Counted from the stretch's first letter, positions 51,880 to 61,423 are shown. The stretch is 64,000 nt of DNA from G963663615 sp963663615 (GCA_963663615.1 OY760517.1:3658001-3722000), one strand, 5' to 3'. The notes: generated by a model not told the origin, from the letters alone. Translations and numbers: made by a program.

Positions 51880-53721
51880 ATGCGAAAACCAATACTTATA
51901 TTTGTTGTTCTATTTAGCCTTTTCTCAACTATTTCATGCCAAACAAGTAATTACTTTAACGATATTTACAATAAGGCAGAATATAGAATTAAAATGCGTG
52001 ATGGCGTTACTTTGTTTACTGCTGTTTATTCACCAAAGGATACAACCGAAAAGCATGCAATACTTTTGTGCAGAACTCCTTACAGTGTAGCCCCCTATGG
52101 AGAAGCTTACAGAAATATTCCCTCACGCTTTATTGAGGAAAACTATATAGTTGTATTTCAGGATGTTCGCGGTAAATTTATGTCGGAAGGCAAATATGTT
52201 AACATGCGGGAATATATTCCCGAAAAAACTGGTAACGAAACTGATGAAACTACCGATACTTATGATACCATTGATTGGCTTGTAAAAAACATTAGGAATA
52301 ATAATGGCAACGTAGGAATGTGGGGTATTTCTTATCCCGGATTTTATGCTTCAATGGGTACTATTGATTCTCATCCTGCATTAAAGGCGGTATTGCCTCA
52401 GGCTCCTATAGCCGACTGGTTTATTGGTGATGATATGCATCATAATGGTGCACTTTCGTTACTATTGTCATTTAACTTTTTTTCTGTTTTCGATATCACA
52501 GTTGATACACTCTATAAAAACTGGTTCCCCGGTTTAGGTCTCAAAACTCCCGATGCTTATACATTCTTTAGAAATATGGGTCCGCTAAGTAATGCAAACA
52601 AATATTATCTGCATGGAACAAAACCTTTCTGGAATGACTTAATGGAGTTTGATACTTATTCGGACTACTGGAAAAGGAAAAACATATTGCCACACCTTAA
52701 GAATACTAAACCTGCTGTTATGGTAGTTGGTGGCTGGTATGATGGCGAAGACCTCTACGGTGCATTAAATACGTACAGAGCACTTGAACAACAAAATAAG
52801 GACAATTTTAATATTATTGTTATGGGTCCCTGGACGCATGGCGAGTGGGATAGAGGTGACGGTCGCAGTTTGGGCGATATTGGTTTTGATAGCGAAACAA
52901 GCAAGTTCTACCGGGAAAAACTTGAAATGCCTTTCTTTAATTATTTTTTAAAAGGAAAGGGTGATTATGTTCCTGCTGATGCAATGATGTTTGAAACCGG
53001 CAGTAATAAATGGAAAAAGTATAGTAGCTGGCCCCCAAAAAATACTTTTCTGCAAACTTTTTACCTTAATAGCAATGAAACACTCACCAAAACAAAACCG
53101 GAATCGGATAGTGGATTCGATGAATATATAAGTAATCCGGATAAACCTGTACCATACACCGCAAAACAACAGGATGCCGCTTCATTTTATTACAAACCTT
53201 ATTTGAATGAAGACCAAAGGTTTGCAGCTTCACGCCCTGATGTACTTGTTTATGAAACAGAACCACTGGATAAAGATATTGTTGTTGCAGGAAAAACGGA
53301 AATTACTCTGGAGTTTACGTGCTCAACAACTGATGTCGATTTTGTAGTTAAGCTAATTGATGTATATCCCGATTCGGCAAAGAAAGTAAATAATGTGGAA
53401 TTTGGGGGATACCAGGAGCTGATCCGGGGCGATATATTTCGTGCCAAATTCAGGAATAGTTTCTCAAAACCGATAGCAATTACTCCTCAAAAAGTAGAAA
53501 AGCTACAATTCAATCTGCAAGATATTAACCATTGCTTCAAAAAGGGACACAAAATGATGGTACAAATACAGAGTAGCTGGTTTCCTTTATTCGACCGAAA
53601 CCCCCAGGAATACATAAAAATCACGGAATATCAGGGAAATTTCCGAAATAGTGCAAAAATAAATGTACTTAGGAACCGAATTAACAGTTCATTTGTAAAG
53701 TTACCAATATTAAACAATTGA
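51880..53721 (+). CDS. CocE/NonD family alpha/beta hydrolase, lipoprotein
   Basis: A 613 aa exported hydrolase of the X-Pro dipeptidyl-peptidase S15/CocE class (alpha-amino-acid ester hydrolase, glutaryl-acylase-like). The lipoprotein signal is FSLFSTISCQTSN, with the lipid Cys about residue 20. The catalytic Ser is in GMWGISYPGFYASMG (G-x-S-Y-x-G), Asp in VVGGWYDGEDLYGALNTY, and His in GPWTHGEWDRGD. The C-terminal jelly-roll (about 440-610) is typical, with YETEPLDKDIVVAGKTEITL. ATG at 51880 begins MRKPILIF; the longer TTG reading is rejected. Likely cleaves ester or amide bonds outside the cytoplasm. Confidence 0.9.
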   Translation: MRKPILIFVVLFSLFSTISCQTSNYFNDIYNKAEYRIKMRDGVTLFTAVYSPKDTTEKHAILLCRTPYSVAPYGEAYRNIPSRFIEENYIVVFQDVRGKFMSEGKYVNMREYIPEKTGNETDETTDTYDTIDWLVKNIRNNNGNVGMWGISYPGFYASMGTIDSHPALKAVLPQAPIADWFIGDDMHHNGALSLLLSFNFFSVFDITVDTLYKNWFPGLGLKTPDAYTFFRNMGPLSNANKYYLHGTKPFWNDLMEFDTYSDYWKRKNILPHLKNTKPAVMVVGGWYDGEDLYGALNTYRALEQQNKDNFNIIVMGPWTHGEWDRGDGRSLGDIGFDSETSKFYREKLEMPFFNYFLKGKGDYVPADAMMFETGSNKWKKYSSWPPKNTFLQTFYLNSNETLTKTKPESDSGFDEYISNPDKPVPYTAKQQDAASFYYKPYLNEDQRFAASRPDVLVYETEPLDKDIVVAGKTEITLEFTCSTTDVDFVVKLIDVYPDSAKKVNNVEFGGYQELIRGDIFRAKFRNSFSKPIAITPQKVEKLQFNLQDINHCFKKGHKMMVQIQSSWFPLFDRNPQEYIKITEYQGNFRNSAKINVLRNRINSSFVKLPILNN

Positions 53722-53795
53722 TTTTGCTCATTTTTCGAAATATTTCTCTTAATAAAACGATAATATTATAAATTTATTAAAGAGGAAAAAAAGCT

Positions 53796-53824
53796 TTGGC
53801 ATATAACTTGTTTATTATTACATT
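53796..53824 (+). promoter_or_regulatory. Candidate promoter upstream of prfC leader
   Basis: TTGGCA (53796-53801), a 17-nt spacer and TACATT (53819-53824) form a sigma-70-like promoter. The same stretch also reads TGGCAT-N5-TTGTT (53797-53812), near a sigma-54 site. It leads into a transcript-like region that ends in the terminator at 53948. Two readings are possible; neither is proven. Confidence 0.35.
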
Positions 53825-53825
53825 A

Positions 53826-53987
53826 GTGCCGGTCAAAATTAAAGTTTGGCACAATAAAAAACGATAATAATAGTGATAAAATTTCTTCAATCGAATTTAA
53901 TCGCATTAAAAAATAAAGTTTTACGACAACGCGCATAGTAACTCCTTAGATGCGGTTTCTCCCCAAGATTCCGCATCTTCTTTTTTA
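53826..53987 (+). ncRNA. Candidate small RNA or prfC leader
   Basis: About 160 nt lie between the candidate promoter and a terminator. They contain a small hairpin GTGCC (53826-53830) with GGCAC (53848-53852), and a weak 21-codon frame from GTG at about 53874 without a ribosome site. Together with the terminator this could be a short RNA or an attenuated leader of prfC. Function unknown. Confidence 0.3.
53948..53987 (+). terminator. Terminator or attenuator upstream of prfC
   Basis: A perfect 8-bp GC-rich stem (53948-53955 with 53971-53978) is followed by a long T-run. It is 76 nt upstream of the prfC ATG, so it may end the hydrolase transcript, a short leader RNA, or attenuate prfC. Confidence 0.8.
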
Positions 53988-54062
53988 AACACTCACATTG
54001 CCTTAGAAAGTCATGGTAATTATTATTAACTTTGAATTTTGTTTCATACGGAATCGATAACG

Positions 54063-55658
54063 ATGAGCTTTGCAAAAGAATTAGATAAAAGAAAAACTCT
54101 CGCAATTATTAGTCACCCCGATGCTGGTAAAACTACACTTACCGAAAAATTCCTCCTTTTTGGTGGTGCTATTCAAACTGCTGGTGCAGTTAAATCGAAT
54201 AAAATTAAAAATAGTGCTGCTTCCGACTTTATGGAAATTGAAAAGCAAAGAGGTATTTCGGTTGCTACTTCGGTTATGACATTCAATTACGATAACAAAC
54301 GTGTTAATCTGCTCGATACTCCCGGACATAAAGACTTTGCCGAAGATACTTACCGTACCCTAACTGCTGTTGATTCCGTTATTCTTGTTGTTGACTCGGC
54401 AAAGGGTGTTGAGGAACAAACCAAAAAGTTAATGGAAGTGTGCCGAATGCGTTACACTCCGGTTACTATTTTCATTAACAAGCTGGATCGTGAAGGCAGA
54501 GACCCGTTTGAACTGCTTGATGAGTTGGAAAAATTACTCGACATTCAAGTGCGTCCCCTTACCTGGCCTATTAGTATGGGAAGGAATTTTAAGGGTGTTT
54601 ACGACTTGTACCGCAAACAACTAAACCTTTTTAGTCCAAATAAAACCAAAATTTCAGATGATATTCTTTCGGTAACTGATCTTGAAGATACACTACTTGA
54701 TGATAAACTTGATTCGGATGCTAAAAAACTGCGTGAGGATGTTGAGCTTATTGAAGGAGTCTATGAACCGTTTAATCTTCAGCCATACCTTGAAGGTAAG
54801 CTGGCACCTGTATTTTTTGGAAGTGCCATTAACAATTTTGGTGTAAAGGAATTACTCGATACTATTGTTGAAATTAGTCCTAAACCACGCGAAAGAGAAA
54901 CTGACCTGCGAAAAGTTTCTGTTACTGAGGACGCATTCAGCGGATTTATATTTAAGATTCATGCAAACATTGACCCAAAACATCGTAACCGTCTGGCTTT
55001 CCTAAGAGTTTGCTCAGGCAAGTTTGAACGAAATAAATTTTATCATCATGTAAGACTTAATCGCCCACTAAAATTTTCTAATCCGGCTACTTTCATGGCT
55101 AGCGATAAAAGTATTGTTGAAGATGCATACCCCGGTGATGTAATTGGACTTTACGATACTGGTAACTTTAAAATTGGCGACACCCTTACAGAAGGTGAAA
55201 AAATGATGTTTAGGGGTATTCCAAGCTTCTCCCCTGAAATATTCAAAATGCTTATTAACACCGATCCCATGAAAGCAAAACAGCTTGATAAAGGGATTCA
55301 GCAGCTTACAGAAGAAGGTTTGGCTCAGCTATTTGTTCAGGAAATTGGCAAGCGCAAAATTGTTGGTACGGTTGGTAATCTTCAGTTTGATGTTATTCAA
55401 TACCGACTGTTGCATGAATATAGTGCATCATGCCGATTCCAGTTAATGAGCTTTACAAAAGCGTGCTGGATTACCTGTGATGATCAGGATAAACTTGAAG
55501 AGTTTACCAAATTCAAAGATGAAAATCTTGCTTATGACAAAGATGGTAATCTTGTTTATTTTGCCGATTCGGAATGGATGCTAAATAAGGTAATTCAGGA
55601 TAATCCTGATATCGAGTTTCATTTTACATCCGAATTTAAAATGGAAGCCGGCAGATAA
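54063..55658 (+). CDS. prfC: Peptide chain release factor 3
   Basis: GTPase that frees RF1/RF2 from the ribosome after termination. G1 is SHPDAGKTTLTE, the RF3-specific stretch GAVKSNKIKNSAASDFMEIE follows, then QRGISVATSVM, G3 LLDTPGHKDFAED and G4 NKLDREGRD. The RF3 insert region and C-terminal domains fill the 531 aa, a usual length. The ATG at 54063 begins MSFAKELDKRKTLAIISHPD; the TTG eight codons earlier is rejected as family members begin here. No strong ribosome site is visible. Upstream there is a terminator-like hairpin. Identity is secure. Confidence 0.95.
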   Translation: MSFAKELDKRKTLAIISHPDAGKTTLTEKFLLFGGAIQTAGAVKSNKIKNSAASDFMEIEKQRGISVATSVMTFNYDNKRVNLLDTPGHKDFAEDTYRTLTAVDSVILVVDSAKGVEEQTKKLMEVCRMRYTPVTIFINKLDREGRDPFELLDELEKLLDIQVRPLTWPISMGRNFKGVYDLYRKQLNLFSPNKTKISDDILSVTDLEDTLLDDKLDSDAKKLREDVELIEGVYEPFNLQPYLEGKLAPVFFGSAINNFGVKELLDTIVEISPKPRERETDLRKVSVTEDAFSGFIFKIHANIDPKHRNRLAFLRVCSGKFERNKFYHHVRLNRPLKFSNPATFMASDKSIVEDAYPGDVIGLYDTGNFKIGDTLTEGEKMMFRGIPSFSPEIFKMLINTDPMKAKQLDKGIQQLTEEGLAQLFVQEIGKRKIVGTVGNLQFDVIQYRLLHEYSASCRFQLMSFTKACWITCDDQDKLEEFTKFKDENLAYDKDGNLVYFADSEWMLNKVIQDNPDIEFHFTSEFKMEAGR

Positions 55659-55668
55659 CTCCTCCGGT

Positions 55669-57033
55669 CTATTTAACCCACACAGTTTTAATATTAACAA
55701 ATTCCTTAATACCGTAATGCGAAAGTTCTCTGCCGTACCCGGAAAGTTTTATTCCACCAAACGGCAGACGCGGATCCGACTTAACCATACCATTTATAAA
55801 CACAGAGCCTGCCTCAATTTCTTCAGCAATTTCCTCTGCAAAATTTTTATCGAGAGACCAAATTGAAGCACCAAGTCCATACTCGGTATCATTAGCAATT
55901 GCAATTGCATCATCAGTATCGCGAGCCTTTATTATTACGGCTGCGGGACCAAAAAGCTCTTCATTATAGGCAGGTTGTTCCTTGCCGGTAACTTCCAATA
56001 TGGTTGGCGGATAAAAAGAACCTTTTCCTTCAACCGGTTTACCACCCAAAACAAGATTAGCACCTTTTCCAACCGAGCGTTTAATTTGGTCATCAAGCTC
56101 AAGCATTAAATCCATTCGGGCAACCGGACCAAGTTCGGTATCCTTCTCCATAGGATCACCCATCTTTATCTGCTTCATTTTCTCGGTAAACTGCTCAAGA
56201 AACTCATTATAAACAGCCTCAACTACAATAAACCGCTTTGCAGCAATGCAACTTTGTCCGTTATTTATCATTCTTGAAATTACCCCCCAGTGAACAGCTT
56301 CCCTTATATCGGCATCCTCAAGCACAATAAACGGATCGCTTCCACCCAGTTCCATTACGGTCTTTTTAAGTTTGTTACCGCAAGCCGAGGCAACTTTACT
56401 TCCGGCTAACTCGCTACCGGTTAATGTAGCTGCCTTAACAAATTTGTGGTTAATTACACTTTCCACTTTTTTGCTTCCAATTAGTAATGTAGCAAACAGT
56501 CCCTCAGGTAATCCGGCTTCCATAAATATTTCTTCAATTGCCAGGGCACTCATAGGAACATTACTGGCGTGCTTAAGTAACGCAGCATTTCCTGCCATAA
56601 GAACAGGTGAAGCAAACCGGAATACCTGCCAGTATGGAAAATTCCACGGCATTACAGCTAAAACTACCCCAACAGGATCGAACCTTACATAGCTGCTAGA
56701 GGCATCCGATTCCAGAACTTCCTTTTTAAGAATATCCACAGTATTATGGGCATAATATTCACATACCCATGCACATTTTTCAACTTCGGCAACTGCCTGT
56801 GTATAAGGTTTACCCATTTCAAGAGTTAGTATTTCAGCATACTTTTCCTTTTTTTCCAGCAGTATTTCACCAGCCTTTTTAATTATACTACCTCTTTCCT
56901 CATAGGAAAGTTTTTTCCAATTCAAAAATGCTTTATGCGATTTTTCAATAATTTCCTGAATTTCCTTATCGGAATATTCGTTAAATTCCTTTATAAGCTC
57001 ATTAGTTGCCGGATTAATAGATTGTAAAGCCAC
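55669..57033 (-). CDS. NAD(P)-dependent aldehyde dehydrogenase, succinate-semialdehyde type
   Basis: A 454 aa enzyme oxidising an aldehyde to its acid, closest by feel to succinate-semialdehyde dehydrogenase (GabD-like). Cofactor binding is in VGVVLAVMPWNFPYWQVFR, the catalytic Glu is in VMELGGSDPFIVLEDAD, and the catalytic Cys is in NNGQSCIAAKRFIV. The C-terminus reads LPFGGIKLSGYGRELSHYG. A strong ribosome site AGGAGG lies inside codons 4-5 of the longer ATG frame (57051); it sits 4 nt before GTG at 57033, so the GTG start is preferred. It converges with prfC, leaving a 10-nt gap. No GABA transaminase is near. Confidence 0.92.
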   Translation of the reverse strand: MALQSINPATNELIKEFNEYSDKEIQEIIEKSHKAFLNWKKLSYEERGSIIKKAGEILLEKKEKYAEILTLEMGKPYTQAVAEVEKCAWVCEYYAHNTVDILKKEVLESDASSSYVRFDPVGVVLAVMPWNFPYWQVFRFASPVLMAGNAALLKHASNVPMSALAIEEIFMEAGLPEGLFATLLIGSKKVESVINHKFVKAATLTGSELAGSKVASACGNKLKKTVMELGGSDPFIVLEDADIREAVHWGVISRMINNGQSCIAAKRFIVVEAVYNEFLEQFTEKMKQIKMGDPMEKDTELGPVARMDLMLELDDQIKRSVGKGANLVLGGKPVEGKGSFYPPTILEVTGKEQPAYNEELFGPAAVIIKARDTDDAIAIANDTEYGLGASIWSLDKNFAEEIAEEIEAGSVFINGMVKSDPRLPFGGIKLSGYGRELSHYGIKEFVNIKTVWVK

Positions 57034-57113
57034 AGAACCTCCTGAATACATTGGGTAATTGAGTTCGCAAGTTACAATATTTTAATAAAAAATAAAGAAG
57101 TACACAAAAGAAA

Positions 57114-57547
57114 ATGGCACAATTAAGAACAGGTACATGCAGTTGGAAATATGATTCATGGAAAGGGTTGGTATATTCCGAAGTTGAAAATCCCAATTAC
57201 CTAAAGAAGGAGTTCTTTGAGTTTATGCGGGAATACAATCTCGGCATAGTATTACTCCAGGGTTACTATATGCCTCCTGTTACCGAAGTATATGAAAAGT
57301 TTTCGGAGTATTTTAACACAACAACGGTGTTAAGGTTACACGGACCCGATAGAAGCGGTATTGAAAAAATTACAGGGGCAACTGGAATAACATTGTACAG
57401 CCCAAAGATAGTGAGCTACCCGGTATAGTTAAAATTGTAAAGGACTTGCTGGCAAAGGAAATTTATGTTTACATTAATGTTAATAACCATTACGAGGGAG
57501 CCGCTCCACTTACAATAAAAAAGATCAGATCATTACTTCCGGAATAA
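57114..57547 (+). pseudogene. DUF72 family gene, internally deleted and frameshifted
   Basis: The N-terminus RTGTCSWKYDSWKGLVYSE is a normal DUF72 start. It then joins straight to VENPNYLKKEFFEFMREYNL, which belongs to the C-terminal half, so the middle of the barrel (over a hundred residues) is missing. The reading continues through GYYMPPVTEVYEKFSEYF and LRLHGPDRSGIEKIT. There the frame breaks near 57374-57385, at a G-run; an extra G would restore GGNWNNIVQPKDSELPG followed by AKEIYVYINVNNHYEGAAPL and LLPE to a stop at 57547. The gene thus has two separate lesions. The frameshift might be a sequencing slip; the deletion is not. Confidence 0.82.
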
Positions 57548-57693
57548 TGGAGTAAATCACATTGCCTTTATTTTTATTGGTTTAGACCCTATAATCATAA
57601 TATTTTTTCGTATATTTGTGCAAGCAAAGCTGTTATTATGGGATAACGATATAAGATAATAAGCTCTGGTTATATGAGTTAACAGGATTAGTT

Positions 57694-58851
57694 ATGAAAG
57701 TAGAAAATATAGATATTACTGAATTTCAGAAGAGCAAACTGCAGGATTTTAAAGATAGGTTTATTGAAGAAACCATACCTGTACAATATTCAATGCCGGC
57801 TGCTTTTGTATTACTTGGAGATCATACACATTACAACGAGGGTTTAATACTTTCGGCATTTTTAGATAGGGAAACAACTGTAATATTTGCAGAAAACAAT
57901 ACAGATTCAACCAAAATGGTTTTTCAGGATCCAGATACCGAACTTGAAGTGGATTTTGAAATTACAAGTGAAAGAATAATTTCCGAACTACTTAAATCCC
58001 TTCATGCAAAACTTGTTAGAATGAGATTACTTAAAAGCAGTTACAAGTGTTGTATATCAACAACGCTTACCCTTTCAATGGGCTTAAGCTACTATTCGTC
58101 TATCTTGCAAACTTTTATTGAGGGTGCCCTAAAGTTTGGTAATGGAAGTATTAGTCCGGTACAGAAAGTTGAAATATTATACGAAGCAGTTTACAGTGTA
58201 ATTGGCAAAATAGCCAACAAGGCATACTTCCTAAACTATATTGCAGAAGCTCCAAAAAGTTTTGTTAAAACCGATTTGCGTGGCGATAAAATTGAATCGC
58301 TTTCTGCTGATTTATCAAAGTACAGTTTTTTGATAATAAGTTCGCAAAACATAATACACAATATAAAAGACACCTGTAACCAGCGAATTGATGAATGCGA
58401 GGTTGGCGTAAAAGGATTAAAATTGTACAAGTGGGGTATAAAAAGCCTTCGCGATATTGAAAGTACATTTTTAACCCGACATCTTAATATGATACCGAGG
58501 CGTGTTTATAACAGGGTGTTTTATAATGTTACCGAGCGAGAAAGAGTTGAGATGGCTTCAAAATATATCTATTCAAACGAAATTGAAGAACTTGGCAAAC
58601 TAATTAACGAAAGCCACAATGTACTTGAGGATAAATACGAACTAAATTACCCCGAAACAACATTTTTGCAAAAAGCCGCTGTTAAACTCAAGGGTGTTAT
58701 TGCAGCCAAGTTTATTAGTTGTTCTCCGGTAAAAAGTATTTATGCAATTGTTGAAACCGAATCGCTTGATCATGTAACCGAAACATTAAGTAAAAAGTAC
58801 ACGGAAAAGTACAACAAAACCCTATCTGTTATTGCTTCCGGATTATTGTAG
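57694..58851 (+). CDS. Galactokinase-like GHMP-fold protein, catalytically doubtful
   Basis: A 385 aa protein of the galactokinase size and plan. The sugar-binding signature appears as FVLLGDHTHYNEGLILSAFL instead of NLIGEHTDYNGG, so Glu and Asp are changed to Asp and His. The phosphate-binding loop GLSSSA appears as LSMGLSYYSSILQT. In my hand alignment the catalytic Asp of the LDQ segment is replaced by Tyr (GKIANKAYFLNYIAE). The C-terminal GKLINESHNVLEDKYELNYP and LKGVIAAKFISCSP keep the family spacing, but the Gly-rich motif is eroded. It is therefore probably not an active kinase and may be a sensor or regulator. Pseudogene status is unlikely because the frame is intact. It stands alone. 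Confidence 0.75.
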   Translation: MKVENIDITEFQKSKLQDFKDRFIEETIPVQYSMPAAFVLLGDHTHYNEGLILSAFLDRETTVIFAENNTDSTKMVFQDPDTELEVDFEITSERIISELLKSLHAKLVRMRLLKSSYKCCISTTLTLSMGLSYYSSILQTFIEGALKFGNGSISPVQKVEILYEAVYSVIGKIANKAYFLNYIAEAPKSFVKTDLRGDKIESLSADLSKYSFLIISSQNIIHNIKDTCNQRIDECEVGVKGLKLYKWGIKSLRDIESTFLTRHLNMIPRRVYNRVFYNVTERERVEMASKYIYSNEIEELGKLINESHNVLEDKYELNYPETTFLQKAAVKLKGVIAAKFISCSPVKSIYAIVETESLDHVTETLSKKYTEKYNKTLSVIASGLL

Positions 58852-59102
58852 CAAGAGGGAGATCAAAAAGCATACAGATTCAAATTATTGCAATAATTTT
58901 CGAACATTTAATATAGATACGTTGTTTTATACACTACTAATACAGCGTATTTATAAATAAATTAGTGTAGTTTATAAAAATTTAACTATGCTTTTTATAT
59001 CAAAAGTTTTATTTTAAGATTGAGTCCGCATAGTGTTCTAATTTCATCTTGATTTTTGGGTTCAATAGTAATAGATTTTCAATTAAAATTTTTAGGATTT
59101 TG

Positions 59103-60524
59103 ATGAATACTCCTGAAGAATTCTTTGAAAATAGCAGCAATTTTGAATTTGATAAAAACGAAATTCAAAGTAGAATAGCTTCCTGTAAAAGTTATGTGGA
59201 AGAAGGGAAATTGTTTGCTTTTCATGAATTTATAGAAGAAACTATTCAGATATGCATTGAGCATGAAATTATAGATGACGGATTACTTCTTACCGAAGCT
59301 CTCCTTGAAACTGCACCTTATAATTCCGAATTGTGGCAATATAAGGGTATTTTCCTCAATAATATTTTTGAATTCGAATTAGCTTACGAAGCTTTTAACA
59401 AAGCTCTTTCGCTTAATCCGAGTGATGTGGAAACAATAATCAATAAATCTGTTTCAGAAGAAAATCTTGGTTTTCTTGACGAGGCGGAAGAATCCCTCGA
59501 GAAAGCACTTTCTCTTGATCCAAATAACGAAGATGCACTTTTTAGTCTTGGTGTTCTTTACGAACGCAAGGAAGAATTTGACATTTCGATTTATTATCTT
59601 GAAAGAACCGTTGAAGCAGACCCCGATTACCCCGAAGCGTGGTACGAATTGGGTTACTGTTATGAATCAGTAGATGAGCTTGATAAAGCATTATATGCTT
59701 ATAATAAATATCTGGAACTTGAACCTTACAGTGCAACCGGTTTGTACAACAAGGGAATTGTTTTCCTTAGAAAAAACGAATTTACAGAAGCTACCAATTG
59801 TTTCGAACTTTCCATTGCCATTAAGGAAGATTTTTCGAGTGCATGGTTTAATCTTGGTGTTGCTACGGCAAACCAGGGCAATTTAACCAAAGCATTGGAA
59901 TCGTTTACAAAGGCAGCTGAAATAGACCCTTATGACGAATCTGCATTTTTTAATATAGGGCAAACTTACGAAGACCTTGAAAACCCCGGTCTGGCAATTG
60001 AAAATTACACTCGTGCTATTGATCTCGATGCTGACTATTACGAAGCTTTACTTGCAAGAGGTTACTGCCTCTATAATTTGGGCAAATATGATATGGCACT
60101 TTCAGATTTTAGCAAGGCAATTCAGATTGCCGACGATTCATCTGCTGTTTCCTGGTTCCTTGAAGGAAGTGATGAACCGGTATCGAAAGAAGATATACTG
60201 AACGAGGAGACTGAACCATCAATTGTTATTCTGGAAAATACCCTTGAAAACTGGTCGAAACTCGCCAGATTTTACCTTGAAAAAAGCGATTACGAAAATG
60301 CACTTATGGCTTTTAATAAATGTTTAACATTTAAATCCGATGATGCAGATGTACTTTACGGACTTTCGAAAGTAAAATTTGCACTTAATAAAACGGATGA
60401 GGCTGTTGAGCATCTTAAAAGTGCATTCAGCTTTGAGCCAGAATTAAAAACAAGGTTTGAAAAGGAATACCCCGACATAAAGTCTTCGAAGTTATATCAA
60501 AAGATTGTTGAAGAAAAAAAGTGA
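59103..60524 (+). CDS. Tetratricopeptide repeat protein
   Basis: A 473 aa cytoplasmic protein of about ten TPR units, for example AYEAFNKALSLNPSDVETII, AEESLEKALSLDPNNEDALF, AWYELGYCYESVDELDKALY and AWFNLGVATANQGNLTKALE. The repeats follow the W-L-G-Y-A-F-A-P spacing. There is no signal peptide. ATG 59103 (MNTPEEFFEN) has AGGA seven nt upstream; the longer TTG frame is rejected. It lies 4 nt before aroE and likely shares a transcript. It probably serves as a protein interaction scaffold; nothing identifies the partner. Confidence 0.88.
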   Translation: MNTPEEFFENSSNFEFDKNEIQSRIASCKSYVEEGKLFAFHEFIEETIQICIEHEIIDDGLLLTEALLETAPYNSELWQYKGIFLNNIFEFELAYEAFNKALSLNPSDVETIINKSVSEENLGFLDEAEESLEKALSLDPNNEDALFSLGVLYERKEEFDISIYYLERTVEADPDYPEAWYELGYCYESVDELDKALYAYNKYLELEPYSATGLYNKGIVFLRKNEFTEATNCFELSIAIKEDFSSAWFNLGVATANQGNLTKALESFTKAAEIDPYDESAFFNIGQTYEDLENPGLAIENYTRAIDLDADYYEALLARGYCLYNLGKYDMALSDFSKAIQIADDSSAVSWFLEGSDEPVSKEDILNEETEPSIVILENTLENWSKLARFYLEKSDYENALMAFNKCLTFKSDDADVLYGLSKVKFALNKTDEAVEHLKSAFSFEPELKTRFEKEYPDIKSSKLYQKIVEEKK

Positions 60525-60528
60525 TTAG

Positions 60529-61416
60529 ATGATTCAGGATTTTAATAATTTGGAAAACACCAAGATTGTTGGTGTTATTGGGCATCCTATCCGCCAATCT
60601 CTCTCCCCGTTTATGCATAATACGGCTTTTGAGATTGCCGGTCTTGATTATATTTACCTGCCATTTGATGTTCCCCCTTCCAATTTGAAGGATGCACTAC
60701 GTGGTATGGTGGCATTAAACTTTAGTGGTTTTAACGTTACCCTGCCGCTTAAGGAAAATATTGCCGACTACCTTAACGAGATTTCCGAAGAAGCGGCTGT
60801 TATTGGAGCTGTAAATACAATTGTTAACGAAAATGGCTCACTACACGGGTACAATACCGATGTGCATGGTGTTGTTGAAACACTTAATGATGTTGCCGAA
60901 GAAATTAACGGCTCTATTGTTACCGTTATTGGAAGTGGTGGTGCTGCACGTAGTGTTATTTATGCACTTATTCGTAATTATTCTCCCAAACTGATTAATA
61001 TTGTTAATCGTACAGCCCAAAAAGCTGAATCGCTAACCGAATATTTTATAGAAAAAATGCTGTACGAGGATTTTGCCTCTTATGAGCTGGTACCTCCTGA
61101 TCTTGTTGATGTTTTTAAGAACTCCAAGCTAATTGTTAATACTACATCCATTGGTATGTTCCCCGATGCCGATGATTCGGCTACTGAAATCATTGATTCC
61201 TTCCACGAAGGTCAGATTGTTTTTGATGTTATTTATAATCCCTTAAAAACAAGATTACTCTCACTGGCTGAATCCAAAGGTGCAAAAACCATTAACGGAT
61301 TAAAAATGTTTCTGCACCAAGGTGCCAGAGCTTTTGAACTTTGGACAGATAATAAAATGCCGGTTGATGAAATACTCCCCCGACTTGAAAAAAAATTACT
61401 GGAAAAGCAATCCTGA
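60529..61416 (+). CDS. aroE: Shikimate dehydrogenase
   Basis: NADPH enzyme of the aromatic amino acid pathway, reducing 3-dehydroshikimate to shikimate. The substrate domain begins VGVIGHPIRQSLSPFMHNTA (the two Ser bind the shikimate carboxylate), then FSGFNVTLPLKE with the catalytic Lys and GAVNTIVNENGSLHGYNTDV with Asp. The cofactor domain has VIGSGGAARSVIYAL and NRTAQKAE. The C-terminus reads FLHQGARAFELW. At 295 aa it is slightly longer than most (about 270-285). It is 4 nt after the TPR gene and followed by a strong terminator. Confidence 0.95.
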   Translation: MIQDFNNLENTKIVGVIGHPIRQSLSPFMHNTAFEIAGLDYIYLPFDVPPSNLKDALRGMVALNFSGFNVTLPLKENIADYLNEISEEAAVIGAVNTIVNENGSLHGYNTDVHGVVETLNDVAEEINGSIVTVIGSGGAARSVIYALIRNYSPKLINIVNRTAQKAESLTEYFIEKMLYEDFASYELVPPDLVDVFKNSKLIVNTTSIGMFPDADDSATEIIDSFHEGQIVFDVIYNPLKTRLLSLAESKGAKTINGLKMFLHQGARAFELWTDNKMPVDEILPRLEKKLLEKQS

Positions 61417-61423
61417 TAAATTA

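Noticed and set aside
53874..53942. 21-codon GTG frame before the prfC terminator, a possible leader peptide
   Set aside because: No ribosome site and no run of one amino acid that would suit attenuation; mentioned only under the candidate RNA.
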